Positions 44,482 through 54,288 of a stretch of DNA of 64,000 nucleotides are shown here, one piece after another. The first letter of the stretch is position 1; the number at the start of each line of letters is the position of its first letter. This stretch comes from JANSWY01 sp965267245 (GTDB lineage: Bacteria; Bacteroidota; Bacteroidia; Cytophagales; Cyclobacteriaceae). The notes beneath the pieces are model-generated. The model made no database searches. It was not told the DNA's origin and worked only from the letters and a program-made list of their open reading frames with translations. The stretch is from assembly GCA_965267245.1 (NCBI GenBank), contig OZ253939.1, positions 3,348,001 through 3,412,000 of the forward strand. Reading direction: 5' to 3'. The translations under genes and the position numbers were made by a program.

Positions 44482-44545
44482 ATTCCTATCAATTTTATTG
44501 AACCAACCACAGGCTCTCAATGTTGGTTACTTAAATACGAATGTC

Positions 44546-45454
44546 ATGAAAAATCTAATGCCTTACCTCCTATTAATTGTAATCTTCGGTTGTTCCGTAA
44601 ATAGTACTCCAATTGAAAACCGCCCTTTAGAATCCTTTAGTGGAGAATGGGGAGATTATTGGTATGCAGGAAAGGCTGAACTAACGAGCTTCAAACTTGA
44701 ACAGGCACGATATGGCGAAATACATGACGGAACAGCGGTACTGGTATTTGTAACCGAAGATTTTTCGAAATCAAAACTTGTGAAGTTGGATAACCCTAAA
44801 CAAGCCGGTGATGATGCTGTCAAGGTGATGAAATTGAACTTCATGAAGAATTTTAATACAGGCATCTATCCCTACTCCATGATGCAATCCACATTTACTC
44901 CTGTGGATAGAAACAAATACCCAAATACCTTAAAACTCACAACATCCAGTCAGGAATGGTGTGGTCATACTTTTACCCAATTGAATCTGGCACAGAATAA
45001 CTACCAGGTCCAGGGATTCAGCTATTTTGAATCTGAAGGTGATCAGACTAAATCTCTTGACAAGGTTCTGACAGAAGATGAAATTATGAACCTCATCCGC
45101 ATTGACCCCAAATTACTACCTGAAGGTGAAATTGAAATAATTCCAAGTCTATTTTTCCAAAGACTGAGACACAAGGACTTTGACACCCAAACAGTCACAG
45201 CAAAATTGACAAAAGGGAGCAACTCAAACCTATATAGTTTGAATTATTCTGACCATGAAAGATCAATTACCATTGAATTCAACAAGAAATTCCCTTATGA
45301 CATTATCGGCTGGGAAGAGTCCTATAAAAGTGGTTTTGGAGCTGGCGCTAAAACATTGACCACAAAAGCCACAAAAATGAAGTCTTTAGTAACCGATTAC
45401 TGGAACAAACATGACGTGTCTGATGCAAAGTACCGGGATGAATTAAACCTTTAA
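44546..45454 (+). CDS. Lipoprotein of unknown function
   Basis: 302 residues from the ATG at 44546; MKNLMPYLLLIVIFGC gives a lipoprotein signal with the lipid Cys at 16. The frame stays open to 44498 but the added residues do not look like coding. Recognisable blocks are SGEWGDYWYAGKAEL, VFVTEDFSKSKLVKLD, GIYPYSMMQSTF and SQEWCGHTFTQL, which recur in Bacteroidota proteins of this size; no catalytic motif is known to me. Converges with the small lipoprotein gene with four bases between stops. Confidence 0.7.
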   Translation: MKNLMPYLLLIVIFGCSVNSTPIENRPLESFSGEWGDYWYAGKAELTSFKLEQARYGEIHDGTAVLVFVTEDFSKSKLVKLDNPKQAGDDAVKVMKLNFMKNFNTGIYPYSMMQSTFTPVDRNKYPNTLKLTTSSQEWCGHTFTQLNLAQNNYQVQGFSYFESEGDQTKSLDKVLTEDEIMNLIRIDPKLLPEGEIEIIPSLFFQRLRHKDFDTQTVTAKLTKGSNSNLYSLNYSDHERSITIEFNKKFPYDIIGWEESYKSGFGAGAKTLTTKATKMKSLVTDYWNKHDVSDAKYRDELNL

Positions 45455-45458
45455 GGTC

Positions 45459-45938
45459 TTAATTGTTCGGTTGGCTTTTCAGGGAACTCCCTACTATCTT
45501 CCTGGGAAACTTATAGGATTCAGGACCATAGCAAAGGTGCGAACATCCAATTGAAATAGTATCTCCTCCAGCTATCTCATACTGTCTGGAGATATATCCC
45601 TGGTCTCCTTTTAGGTCATAATCAGCTTTTATGATCACTACAAGACTATCTGTTGCCTTACTGGCTAATTGCAATTCCCTTCCGCAATTATTTTCACCGC
45701 AAGAATCACCCTCAAAAATTGTTAAATTTTCAAGCATATCATTAGCCATTTCTTCTCCATGCCATTCTATCCTTCTACCATCGTCATTAAAAACTAGTGA
45801 AGTAACACCTCGATAAGTCAGCTTTGAAACATCATATTCTCTTGGAGCATCATTATTTGACTCTTCTTTAGTCCCTTCTGAACAAGAAAAAAATAGAGCT
45901 AATAACATTAACATGCCTAAATCTTGGAATCTTCTCAT
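45459..45938 (-). CDS. Small lipoprotein of unknown function
   Basis: 159 residues with a lipoprotein signal (MLMLLALFFSCSEG). The mature part has four cysteines, including GDSCGENNCG and SIGCSHLCYG, which may form disulfides in the periplasm or at the surface. I recognise no family. It is divergent from the histidine kinase gene. Confidence 0.65.
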   Translation of the reverse strand: MRRFQDLGMLMLLALFFSCSEGTKEESNNDAPREYDVSKLTYRGVTSLVFNDDGRRIEWHGEEMANDMLENLTIFEGDSCGENNCGRELQLASKATDSLVVIIKADYDLKGDQGYISRQYEIAGGDTISIGCSHLCYGPESYKFPRKIVGSSLKSQPNN

Positions 45939-46063
45939 TTTGATTTAAAGTAATTTGTGGAACGAAAATAATTAGAAATTGATCACAATTCTATCCATTC
46001 ATCACAATCTTGAAATAATGAAAAGCAAAAATCGTAATTTAGAGTAGAGTATGATCCTGAAGA

Positions 46064-47134
46064 ATGGAGCTAGGACAGAACAAGTACATATATGCGATAG
46101 GGTTATCAGTAGGAATCAGTTTATTACTTATACTGAGACAATATACTGACTACCTTATCAATGATTATGGGTATGATTTTAGCTGGTTTGCAGTTTCTAC
46201 CAGAATACTGATCAATTATACATTGTGGGGGTCATTTTTTGCTTTAACCTATCAAAGATTTCAGCGTTTTTTCAACACTTCATTTGGCATCAGAAAAATC
46301 ATTTCCATCATTGGCATTAGCATTCTCATTTCCCTTGCTCACAGGGTATGTGCCGTAAGACTCTATGACCTCACCTATTATCTGGAGTCTGGTTTTATGC
46401 GCGATTTCTTTACACCTGGAAATCAAGTGGAATTTGGAACGGGATGGATTACCAGTTTCATTGAATTCTGGATTGTTCAGGTGATCATCATCGCATTTGG
46501 CTATTACAGCAGATATCTGGAACAAGAGAAAGAACTCAATCAGGCCAAATTGAGTGCACTGAAAATGCAGCTACAACCCCACTTTCTTTTTAATACCCTT
46601 AACTCAATAACGGCATTAATTGATATTGACACCAACAAGGCACAAAGAATGCTCTCCAAACTAGGCTTTCTGATGCGGGAAATCCTGGAACATGACAAAG
46701 AACATTTGATCTCATTAGAGACAGAATTGACCTATATTAAAACATACCTGGAGATAGAGCATATCAGGTTTCAGGATAGACTTGAATTGAATTTCAAATT
46801 CGATGAAAACGTGATCCAGGCAAGTATTCCAGCACTGCTCCTACAGCCAATTGTAGAAAACGCAATCAAACATGGTGTTTCAAAAAACCCTTCCGGGGGA
46901 ATGATCAATTTAACTACTGCACAGATTGAAAAAGACCAAAAGGAATTCCTATCAATCGAAGTGTCCAATACTTTTCATTTAAATGGTCATAAACCAGAAG
47001 GTTTTGGAATCGGTACAGCCAATGTTGGGAAAAGACTGGACAACCTTTATGGAAAGAACCACCTATACAAAAACACAATCAGGGATAATTTATTCACTGT
47101 CCAAATTGAGATACCTTTAACTTACCTGTCATGA
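46064..47134 (+). CDS. LytS/YpdA-type sensor histidine kinase
   Basis: 356 residues: four N-terminal membrane helices (to about residue 150), a short coiled region, then a His_kinase domain with the phospho-acceptor H173 in KMQLQPHFLFNTLNSI and the ATP-binding N box in QPIVENAIKHGVSKNPSGG and G box GFGIGTANVGKRL. It phosphorylates the LytTR regulator encoded next; starts overlap by four bases (ATGA). No periplasmic sensor domain is visible, so the signal probably comes through the membrane. Confidence 0.93.
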   Translation: MELGQNKYIYAIGLSVGISLLLILRQYTDYLINDYGYDFSWFAVSTRILINYTLWGSFFALTYQRFQRFFNTSFGIRKIISIIGISILISLAHRVCAVRLYDLTYYLESGFMRDFFTPGNQVEFGTGWITSFIEFWIVQVIIIAFGYYSRYLEQEKELNQAKLSALKMQLQPHFLFNTLNSITALIDIDTNKAQRMLSKLGFLMREILEHDKEHLISLETELTYIKTYLEIEHIRFQDRLELNFKFDENVIQASIPALLLQPIVENAIKHGVSKNPSGGMINLTTAQIEKDQKEFLSIEVSNTFHLNGHKPEGFGIGTANVGKRLDNLYGKNHLYKNTIRDNLFTVQIEIPLTYLS

Positions 47135-47883
47135 TCAAAGCTGTAATAGTAGACGATGAATTCCTGGCTCGACAGAGAGTACTCAAACTTTTGGAAGAGT
47201 ATGATCAAATCAAAGTAATTGGTGAAGCCAAAAACGGGACACAGGCAGTGGAGATAATTGACCTCAAAGTCCCCGATCTGGTTTTTCTGGATGTACAGAT
47301 GCCTGATTTTGATGGATTTGAGGTGATTACAAAACTCAAACATCGGCCCTACATTGTATTCACCACCGCTTATGACCAATACGCCATCCAGGCTTTCAAT
47401 ATTCACGCACTGGATTATTTACTAAAACCAATAGATGCTGAGAGATTTAAAGATAGTATCAAAAAAGTGGAAGCCTACTTCAAAATCAAGAGATCCTCGG
47501 AGTTCAGTGATCAATTGATGAAAATGGTAAAAGACTTCCAGCGACCTTCCAGTCAATTTTTGACGCTCATAAAAATTACAGACAGGGGCAGGGAACATGA
47601 TGTGGATCTGGATGATGTCCTTTACATTGAAGCTACGGGAAATTATGTTACTCTACATCAGCAAAAAGGGCAACACTTATACCGAACCCCTTTGAGTAAT
47701 ATTGAAACACAATTGAACCCTAAAGACTTCTTAAGAATCCATCGGTCAATTATCATCAATAAAAACTACGTCAGAAAGTGTGTATATACCAATAACAATG
47801 AATATGAGTTTGTCATGAAAAATGACAAACTCTTATTTTCTGGCAGGTCCTATAAAGACGAGATTGTGGCCTATTTAAGTTAA
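47131..47883 (+). CDS. LytTR-family response regulator
   Basis: 250 residues: receiver domain with D8/D9 (VDDE), phospho-acceptor D54 (VFLDVQMP), Thr and Lys at TTAYDQYAIQAFN and YLLKP; then a LytTR DNA-binding domain (about 150-245) with DVLYIEATGNYVTLHQ and RIHRSIIINKNYV. LytTR domains bind direct repeats with beta strands. Overlaps the kinase gene by four bases. Targets may be the following DUF2911 operon, which is an inference from position. Confidence 0.94.
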   Translation: MIKAVIVDDEFLARQRVLKLLEEYDQIKVIGEAKNGTQAVEIIDLKVPDLVFLDVQMPDFDGFEVITKLKHRPYIVFTTAYDQYAIQAFNIHALDYLLKPIDAERFKDSIKKVEAYFKIKRSSEFSDQLMKMVKDFQRPSSQFLTLIKITDRGREHDVDLDDVLYIEATGNYVTLHQQKGQHLYRTPLSNIETQLNPKDFLRIHRSIIINKNYVRKCVYTNNNEYEFVMKNDKLLFSGRSYKDEIVAYLS

Positions 47884-47982
47884 GTTTTAACTATTCATCA
47901 CTGTCATAACAGCTTATCACAATTTCTTGTCCAGCCCCCTTTACAGAATCGTATCAAGAGCATCAACAAAAACATAAAAACG

Positions 47983-49044
47983 ATGATCAGATCTAATACT
48001 ATGAAGGGCCTTTGTGCGGGAATTATCATTTTTCTGGCAGGCACCATGGTGCAGGCTCAAAACTTAACTTTGCCAAGACCCAGTCAGCACGCCTCAATCT
48101 CTCAAACCGTGGGCATTTCTGAAGTGACTATTGACTATCACTCTCCCGGAAAAAGGGGCAGAAATGTTTGGGGTGGTATAGTACAATATGGGAATATCTG
48201 GAGGGCAGGCGCCAATGAAAACACGGTCATAACCTTCTCACATGATGCCACAATTGAAGGTACACCCGTTAAGGCTGGAAGTTATGGGCTGTTCATGCTC
48301 CCTAAAGACAAAGAAAACTTCACAGTCATTTTATCAAAATACTCACAATCATGGGGAACAAACTCGCCCACCGAGGATGAAACTGTTGCGGTAGTGGATG
48401 TAAAAACCAATGAAATTCCGGATCAGGAATGGTTAAGCTATGATTTCAAAGACAGAACCGGAAATGATGTAACAGCGGTTTTAAGATGGGGAAATGTTGA
48501 GGTACCTTTTAAGATTGGGTTTGATGTTCCTTCAATTGTTATTGCAAACGGCAAGGCTGAATTAAAAGGTCCAGCTGGTTTCACCTGGAGGGGCTACATG
48601 CAGTTGGCTAACTTCTGTTTACAAAACGATACCAACCTTGATGAAGCCATGGCCTGGATTGACCAATCGATCAACATGAGTAAAGGGTTTTCAAACCTGC
48701 AGGTAAAAGCCGGGTTGTTGGCAAAGGCAGGCAATCAAGCTGAAGCAGACAAAGTGATGGAAGAAGCAATTCCTACTGCAAATGCATTTCAGTTGAATCA
48801 ATACGGGTACCAATTGCTAGGACAGGATAAAACCAAAAAGGCCATTGAGGTATTCAGTTTAAACATCAAGAAAAACAAAGATCACCAATTCATCTGGGGA
48901 TTCACAGATAGCCTGGGTGAAGCATATTTAAAGGATGGAAACAAGAAACTGGCGTTGAAATATTACAAAGAAGCTCGGGAATTAGCTCCTGAAAATCAAT
49001 ATGCCTACTTAGATGGTGTCATAGAAAACATTGAATCTAAATGA
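47983..49044 (+). CDS. Exported DUF2911-TPR protein
   Basis: 353 residues with a signal peptide (to VQAQ; a second ATG at residue 7 is possible). The DUF2911 domain (about 30-180) shows SQTVGISEVTIDYHSPGKRGR, WRAGANENTVITFS and GSYGLFMLPK; a helical TPR tail follows (AMAWIDQSINMSKGF, KKLALKYYKEARELAPE). Common in Bacteroidota; role unknown. Overlaps the following hydrolase-like gene by four bases. Confidence 0.85.
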   Translation: MIRSNTMKGLCAGIIIFLAGTMVQAQNLTLPRPSQHASISQTVGISEVTIDYHSPGKRGRNVWGGIVQYGNIWRAGANENTVITFSHDATIEGTPVKAGSYGLFMLPKDKENFTVILSKYSQSWGTNSPTEDETVAVVDVKTNEIPDQEWLSYDFKDRTGNDVTAVLRWGNVEVPFKIGFDVPSIVIANGKAELKGPAGFTWRGYMQLANFCLQNDTNLDEAMAWIDQSINMSKGFSNLQVKAGLLAKAGNQAEADKVMEEAIPTANAFQLNQYGYQLLGQDKTKKAIEVFSLNIKKNKDHQFIWGFTDSLGEAYLKDGNKKLALKYYKEARELAPENQYAYLDGVIENIESK

Positions 49045-49712
49045 GTAGACTAGTCCTTATGATTGTAGTTTTCGGATTGGTATGTTGTGTCGCGAAGGGT
49101 CAATCCTCGCGGCACACTATTGAATCATTTGAATTCCAGGGTAAAACCTTGAAGTATGGCATCCAGTACCCCAAAAACTTTGATGCTTCTAAAACTTACC
49201 CTGTGGTTATTGGGCCATCTGATCCCGAGAAAGATGGACAATCATTCTACTGGAATGGAACTAAAGACACTCAGGGATGGATATTGATTGATTACAAGAT
49301 TTATCAGAGCATAGGTTACAAGGATGAAGTTATAGCGCTGTTCAACCACCTGGGTGGAAAAATCAACATTGAAGGTGGAAAATTCCATACTGTGTGTTTC
49401 AGTGCCAATAGTGCAGGCATTTTCGATCTGGTAATGGAAATTCCGGATTACTTCCAATCCATCACAGGAATGGCAGGTAACCCCTCTCGTAAAACAAATC
49501 AGGAATATGAAAGTCTCAAGTCGCTAAAAGTAAGGTTTATTGTAGGAGACAAGGATAACTACTGGATGAATGCAGCCATAGACAGAAATAAACAACTAAA
49601 AGCAGCAGGGATTGATTCATCAGTCTTTATTGTAAAAGATGGGAAGCATGTATTAGAGGACTATATAGGTGAAAAATTTATCGATCACTTACAATCCCTG
49701 AGATCAATATGA
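49041..49712 (+). CDS. Exported alpha/beta-hydrolase-like protein
   Basis: 223 residues, signal peptide to VAKGQ. YPVVIGPSDPEKDGQSFY, the nucleophile-elbow-like CFSANSAGIFDLVMEI, VRFIVGDKDNYWM and a late KDGKHVLEDYI follow the alpha/beta-hydrolase order (Ser, Asp, His). The elbow reads S-A-N-S-A-G, with Ala where GxSxG has the first Gly. It may be an esterase or peptidase. Coupled by overlap to genes on both sides. Confidence 0.7.
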   Translation: MSRLVLMIVVFGLVCCVAKGQSSRHTIESFEFQGKTLKYGIQYPKNFDASKTYPVVIGPSDPEKDGQSFYWNGTKDTQGWILIDYKIYQSIGYKDEVIALFNHLGGKINIEGGKFHTVCFSANSAGIFDLVMEIPDYFQSITGMAGNPSRKTNQEYESLKSLKVRFIVGDKDNYWMNAAIDRNKQLKAAGIDSSVFIVKDGKHVLEDYIGEKFIDHLQSLRSI

Positions 49713-50557
49713 GACAAGTATATTTAATGCTCCTGTTTACCATTTCTTGTCCAGTATTGTGTCAGGATATTATTTTCACTCAGCAAAAAGCGAACAATGA
49801 CAATCTGGTATGTCTCAAAGATGGTGAGTTCATTACAATCACGAATCATTTAAGGAAAGACAGCAGTCCTATGATTTCCCCGGATGGCAAACAGCTGGTT
49901 TTTACTTCAGAGCGGATTGGTTGGTGGAAGATATGGAAGATGGATTTAGCCACAAAAGAACTAAAACAACTAACGTTCAATGGCAGTGCTGCCTACAGTC
50001 CTAACTGGTCCCCGAATAGCAAAAGAATTGTCTATACTTCTCAGGAAAATGGTAACCAGGAGATATTCACAATGAATGAGGACGGTTCAGAAAAACAGAA
50101 CATTACAAATTCACAGAATTCAGAAACTATGCCTTTTTGGGCCAATGATGGATTCATCTATTATTCATCACAAGAAAAAGGTATTTACCAAATCGCCAGA
50201 TGTAAACCAGATGGTAGTAACAAAACTGTTATTACTGAAACATCAGGTGACAAATTGATGCCTCAATTATCAAGTGATCAAAAGGAAATATTGTATTACG
50301 GCAATGAGGATGGCAATATGGAAATCTACTTGTACAACATTGCTTCAAAATCCTCGATCAGACTAACTAATCACTCATTGATGGACATTCGCCCGAGATG
50401 GTCAGCTGATAACACTAAAATCGTATTTGAACGAGGCAACAAAAAGGATAACCAACATATTTTCATCATGAATCGGGATGGTAGTCAACAAAAGCAATTG
50501 ACATTTGAACATTACAATTATGCTCCCTCATTTATCCCAAGTTCAGCAACCTGGTAA
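49709..50557 (+). CDS. TolB-like beta-propeller protein (exported)
   Basis: 282 residues: signal peptide to SCPVLCQ, then about six PD40/TolB blades such as SPMISPDGKQLVFTSERIG, SPNWSPNSKRIVYTSQENG and RPRWSADNTKIVFERGNKK. These propellers bind proteins or peptides in the periplasm; this one lacks the Pal-binding TolB N-domain. It ends the DUF2911 operon. The 251 bases that follow have no gene; a TAAGTCA-like pair is the only repeat there. Confidence 0.8.
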   Translation: MRQVYLMLLFTISCPVLCQDIIFTQQKANNDNLVCLKDGEFITITNHLRKDSSPMISPDGKQLVFTSERIGWWKIWKMDLATKELKQLTFNGSAAYSPNWSPNSKRIVYTSQENGNQEIFTMNEDGSEKQNITNSQNSETMPFWANDGFIYYSSQEKGIYQIARCKPDGSNKTVITETSGDKLMPQLSSDQKEILYYGNEDGNMEIYLYNIASKSSIRLTNHSLMDIRPRWSADNTKIVFERGNKKDNQHIFIMNRDGSQQKQLTFEHYNYAPSFIPSSATW

Positions 50558-50808
50558 AGAAATATTGTAAAAATTGCTCCCAAAAACCAATTTAATGGCT
50601 ACTGAACGACCTGAAAATCAGCTTAAAGTCATTTATTGTTAAGTCATCGTAAAGAACAGTGACTTCATCGATTATTTTCTGAATGGGACGCTTTTATTAT
50701 GTAAATTAGATATAGAGAATAATCGATACCAACATCGTTTTTCTACACATAGCTAAGAAACTCAGATCAATATGTAAACAGTTATTATCACTTTAAAAAC
50801 TACCTGCT

Positions 50809-51210
50809 ATGTACAGTATAGAAAAAAAACCTTACGGTGTAAAACTAATTTTTGGAGAATTCATTCAGCAACCTGAAATGGCAGAATGGGTAAAGGAATC
50901 AGAGCAAATTATCCCAACACTTTCAGGGGGATTCGGAGTATTTGTAGACATGAGAACTTTGAAACCACTTCCTCAAGACTCTCAAGAGGAAATGGAGAAA
51001 GGACAAAAATTGTACAAGCAACACGGAATGGTAAGATCAGTTGTTGTACTTGACAATGCGGTGACCACCATGCAGTTCAAAAGAATTGCCAAGAAAACCG
51101 GTATTTATGAATGGGAACGGTACATTGACGCTTCTGCTACCCCAAACTGGGAAAAAGCAGGAGAAGACTGGATAGTAAAAGCGGAAGACCCGGACAAGGT
51201 TTCTGCTTAA
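50809..51210 (+). CDS. STAS/SpoIIAA-like domain protein
   Basis: 133 residues with no membrane segments or signal. MYSIEKKPYGVKLIFGEFIQQPEMAEW and GGFGVFVDMRTLKPLPQDSQEEMEKGQKLYK, then MVRSVVVLDNAVTTMQFKRIAKKTG, suggest the alpha/beta sandwich of SpoIIAA-like proteins. The phospho-serine of anti-sigma antagonists is not evident. Function unknown. Followed by a clear terminator, so it is monocistronic. Confidence 0.6.
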   Translation: MYSIEKKPYGVKLIFGEFIQQPEMAEWVKESEQIIPTLSGGFGVFVDMRTLKPLPQDSQEEMEKGQKLYKQHGMVRSVVVLDNAVTTMQFKRIAKKTGIYEWERYIDASATPNWEKAGEDWIVKAEDPDKVSA

Positions 51211-51234
51211 CAGTACATCATTAAAAATTGTATG

Positions 51235-51263
51235 AAGGCTACTCGAGTTGAGTGGCCTTTTAT
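51235..51263 (+). terminator. Terminator after the STAS-like gene
   Basis: AAGGCTACTC (51235-51244) pairs with GAGTGGCCTT (51250-51259) with one T-G pair, followed by TTATTTG. Located 25 bases past the stop. Confidence 0.75.
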
Positions 51264-51337
51264 TTGAGTAATGTGACTTGTAGTAATTTGTATTTCATTA
51301 TTTTACTAATTCAAACATTACCAGCCGGGTCAATAAG

Positions 51338-51721
51338 ATGAAAACCCTGAATATTTTATTTGTTTTACTCACAACAGGAGTTATTGGTTATTTCGGTTAT
51401 ATAACTTTTCTCGTTAATAAACCTGCTATTGAAAACTTCAGACATAAAACCGAATTCAATGCTGAACTTTGGAAGAATTGGGAAGAAAGCGAAGCAACAG
51501 CCTCCTTACGATGGGACATGGTTCATGACTTATCAATGCAACACCAACTCATTGGAATGCAAACGCAACAAGTGATCGAGCTTCTAGGGAATCCTTCAGG
51601 TCAAAGCGATTCAGCATTAAGGTATTATTTGGGAATGTCCCGGCATGGAATTGATACTGGATCATTGATTCTGATTATAAAAGAAAATAAGGTAGTGGAG
51701 TATAGGATATGGCATGGATGA
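51338..51721 (+). CDS. Small membrane-anchored protein, BamE-like fold possible
   Basis: 127 residues with one N-terminal anchor (ILFVLLTTGVIGYFGYITFLV). The soluble part contains LIGMQTQQVIELLGNPSGQ followed by beta strands (LRYYLGMS, LILIIKENKVVEYRIW), which resembles the BamE/SmpA-type turn where xGMxxxxVxxLLGxP is typical. This is only motif resemblance. Convergent with nrdA. Confidence 0.55.
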   Translation: MKTLNILFVLLTTGVIGYFGYITFLVNKPAIENFRHKTEFNAELWKNWEESEATASLRWDMVHDLSMQHQLIGMQTQQVIELLGNPSGQSDSALRYYLGMSRHGIDTGSLILIIKENKVVEYRIWHG

Positions 51722-51724
51722 CCT

Positions 51725-51761
51725 ACCAAAAAAGAAGCCACATAACTAATGTCATGCGGCT
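51725..51761 (-). terminator. Terminator after nrdA
   Basis: On the minus strand AGCCGCATGAC pairs with GTTATGTGGCT (positions 51761-51751 and 51746-51736), with two G-U pairs, then TCTTTTTTGG. It sits 40 bases past the nrdA stop; on the plus strand it is also in range of the preceding gene. Confidence 0.7.
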
Positions 51762-51801
51762 CCTCGAGTGTATTAAAAAAACGCAGATTACAAAACGAAA
51801 C

Positions 51802-54255
51802 CTAGCTACCACACATTTCGCAACTATCCGGATCATCCAGAGAGCATTGCATAGCGGCCTGGTTTTGTTGTCTTTCAGCTTCTAGTTCAGCAGCTGTTTT
51901 GGGTTTTTCTCTTTTTACTTCTGTACCAGTTCCTCCAGATCCCACTCCTGCTTCTACTTGTGCAGGTTGTGGTGTGGCAACAGCCTCTTTGTTTACTGTA
52001 AATTTGATAGCATCTGCTGCAGCTTTGGTTCTCAGGTAATACATACCCGTTTTCAAACCTTTTTTCCAGGCGTAGAAATGCATAGAAGTCATTTTACCGA
52101 AGTTGGCATCCTGTAAATGGATGTTCATGCTCTGACTCTGACAAATGTAAGCACCTCTATCAGCTGCCATATCAATCACAGATTTCTGAGAAATTTCCCA
52201 AACTGTTTTATAGATATCTTTAATATTCTGTGGTATCTCAGGAATAGCCTGAATAGATCCGTTTGCCTGCATGATCCTGTTTTTCATGGTTTCATCCCAC
52301 AGGTTCAATTTGATCAGATCTCTCATCAGGTACTTATTCACCACGATGAATTCTCCAGACAATACCCTTCTTGTATAGATATTTGAAGTATATGGTTCAA
52401 AACACTCATTGTTACCCAAAATCTGAGAAGTTGAAGCGGTTGGCATTGGTGCCAATAACAATGAATTCCTGATACCGAATTTCTTTACTTTTTGTTTCAG
52501 ATCATACCAGTCCCATCTTCCTGAATCCGGTGTTACTCCCCACATATCAAACTGGAATAAGCCTTTGGAAGTAGGAGAACCTTTGAAAGTACTATAGGCT
52601 CCTTCTTCTTGTGCAACTTCCATAGAAGTTTCCATTGCGGCGAAGTAAATAGTTTCAAAGATCTCTTTATTCAATTTTCTAGCTTCCTCACCATCAAATG
52701 AATACCTCATCATGATCAATGCATCTGCCAAACCCTGCACACCAATACCTATTGGTCTGTGTCTCATGTTTGAGTTTCTGGCTTCTGCCACAGGGTAATA
52801 ATTGATATCAATCACCTTATTCAGGTTTCTGGTAACCACCTTAGTGATCTCATATAGTTTCTGGTGATCAAAAGTTCTTTCGTCTTCGTTCACAAACTTA
52901 GAAAGTGCAATTGATGCCAGGTTACAAACGGCTACCTCATCCGGTGAAGTGTACTCAATGATCTCAGTACAAAGGTTACTGGACTTAATTGTACCTAAGT
53001 TCTTCTGGTTAGATTTTTTGTTAGCCGCATCCTTATACAACATATAAGGAGTACCTGTCTCAATTTGTGCTTCAAGAATTTCAAACCAAAGATCCTGTGC
53101 TTTTACAGTTCTTCTGGCTTTTCCTTCCTGCTCATACTTTTCGTAAAGCTTTTCAAACTCATCTCCATAAGCTTCATGCAAACCTGGTGCTTCACTTGGG
53201 CTAAATAGTGACCAGTCACCATTGTCTTCTACCCGCTTCATGAAAAGATCAGGCATCCAAAGTGCATAGAATAAGTCTCTTGCTCTCAGTTCTTCTTTTC
53301 CATGATTCTTTTTCAGATCAAGGAAATCAAAAATGTCAGAGTGCCATGGTTCAAGGTAGATTGCAAAGCTTCCCTTTCTTTTTCCTCCCCCCTGATCAAC
53401 ATACCTTGCAGTCATGTCAAAATTCCGTAGCATCGGTACGATCCCGTTAGATGTACCATTCGTTCCCTTGATATAAGAACCAGTGCCTCTGACATTGTGA
53501 ATACTCAATCCTATTCCCCCAGCAGACTGAGATATCTTTGCACATTGTTTTAATGTATCGTAAATACCATCTATACTATCATCTTTCATTGTTAATAAGA
53601 AACAAGATGACAATTGTGGTTTTGGAGTACCGGCATTAAAAAGTGTAGGTGTGGCATGTGTAAACCACTTCTCGGACATCAAATTGTAAGTTTCGATCGC
53701 TTTATCAATGTCCTCTTTGTGAATACCTACAGCTACTCTCATCAGCATGTGCTGTGGTCTTTCCACAATTTTCCCTTCCAACTTCATCAGATAAGATCTC
53801 TCCAATGTCTTGAAGCCGAAGTAATCATAATTGAAATCCCTGGTGTAATCTATGGCTTTATCTAAAGTAGCCGCATGCTCCTTGATAATTCCATAAACAT
53901 CTTTCGCTATCAGCGAAGCATTTTCACCTGTTTTAGGATCAATGTAAGTGTACAGTCTCTTCATCGTATTCGAAAAAGACTGACTAGTAACCTTGTGTAG
54001 GTTAGATACAGCGATTCTAGCAGCTAAACGCGCAAAATCGGGGTGTTTTGTAGTTAAAGATGCTGCTGTTTCTGCTGCCAGGTTATCCAGGTCAGTAGTA
54101 GAAACACCATCATACAATCCATCAATTACTTTCTTTGCGATATCCACAGGCTCGATGAACTTCGGATTCAGGCCTTCGCAAAGGTTTTCAATTCTTGCCG
54201 TGATCTTATCAAATTTTACAGATTCACGTCTTCCGTCTCTTTTAATTACAAACAT
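51802..54255 (-). CDS. nrdA: Ribonucleoside-diphosphate reductase, alpha subunit (class Ia)
   Basis: 817 residues: N-terminal ATP-cone (FVIKRDGRRESVKFDKITARI), then the catalytic barrel with PQLSSCFLLTMKDDS and SSNLCTEIIEY (N-x-C-x-E radical site), VAVCNLASIAL, and the end CSLDDPDSCEMCGS with the CxxC that passes electrons from thioredoxin or glutaredoxin. It reduces ribonucleotides to deoxyribonucleotides with NrdB. The ATP-cone implies allosteric inhibition by dATP. 33 bases after nrdB, so one operon, nrdB first. Confidence 0.96.
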   Translation of the reverse strand: MFVIKRDGRRESVKFDKITARIENLCEGLNPKFIEPVDIAKKVIDGLYDGVSTTDLDNLAAETAASLTTKHPDFARLAARIAVSNLHKVTSQSFSNTMKRLYTYIDPKTGENASLIAKDVYGIIKEHAATLDKAIDYTRDFNYDYFGFKTLERSYLMKLEGKIVERPQHMLMRVAVGIHKEDIDKAIETYNLMSEKWFTHATPTLFNAGTPKPQLSSCFLLTMKDDSIDGIYDTLKQCAKISQSAGGIGLSIHNVRGTGSYIKGTNGTSNGIVPMLRNFDMTARYVDQGGGKRKGSFAIYLEPWHSDIFDFLDLKKNHGKEELRARDLFYALWMPDLFMKRVEDNGDWSLFSPSEAPGLHEAYGDEFEKLYEKYEQEGKARRTVKAQDLWFEILEAQIETGTPYMLYKDAANKKSNQKNLGTIKSSNLCTEIIEYTSPDEVAVCNLASIALSKFVNEDERTFDHQKLYEITKVVTRNLNKVIDINYYPVAEARNSNMRHRPIGIGVQGLADALIMMRYSFDGEEARKLNKEIFETIYFAAMETSMEVAQEEGAYSTFKGSPTSKGLFQFDMWGVTPDSGRWDWYDLKQKVKKFGIRNSLLLAPMPTASTSQILGNNECFEPYTSNIYTRRVLSGEFIVVNKYLMRDLIKLNLWDETMKNRIMQANGSIQAIPEIPQNIKDIYKTVWEISQKSVIDMAADRGAYICQSQSMNIHLQDANFGKMTSMHFYAWKKGLKTGMYYLRTKAAADAIKFTVNKEAVATPQPAQVEAGVGSGGTGTEVKREKPKTAAELEAERQQNQAAMQCSLDDPDSCEMCGS

Positions 54256-54288
54256 TAAGCGATCGTTTTTGAAATAAGGTTGTGTTAA

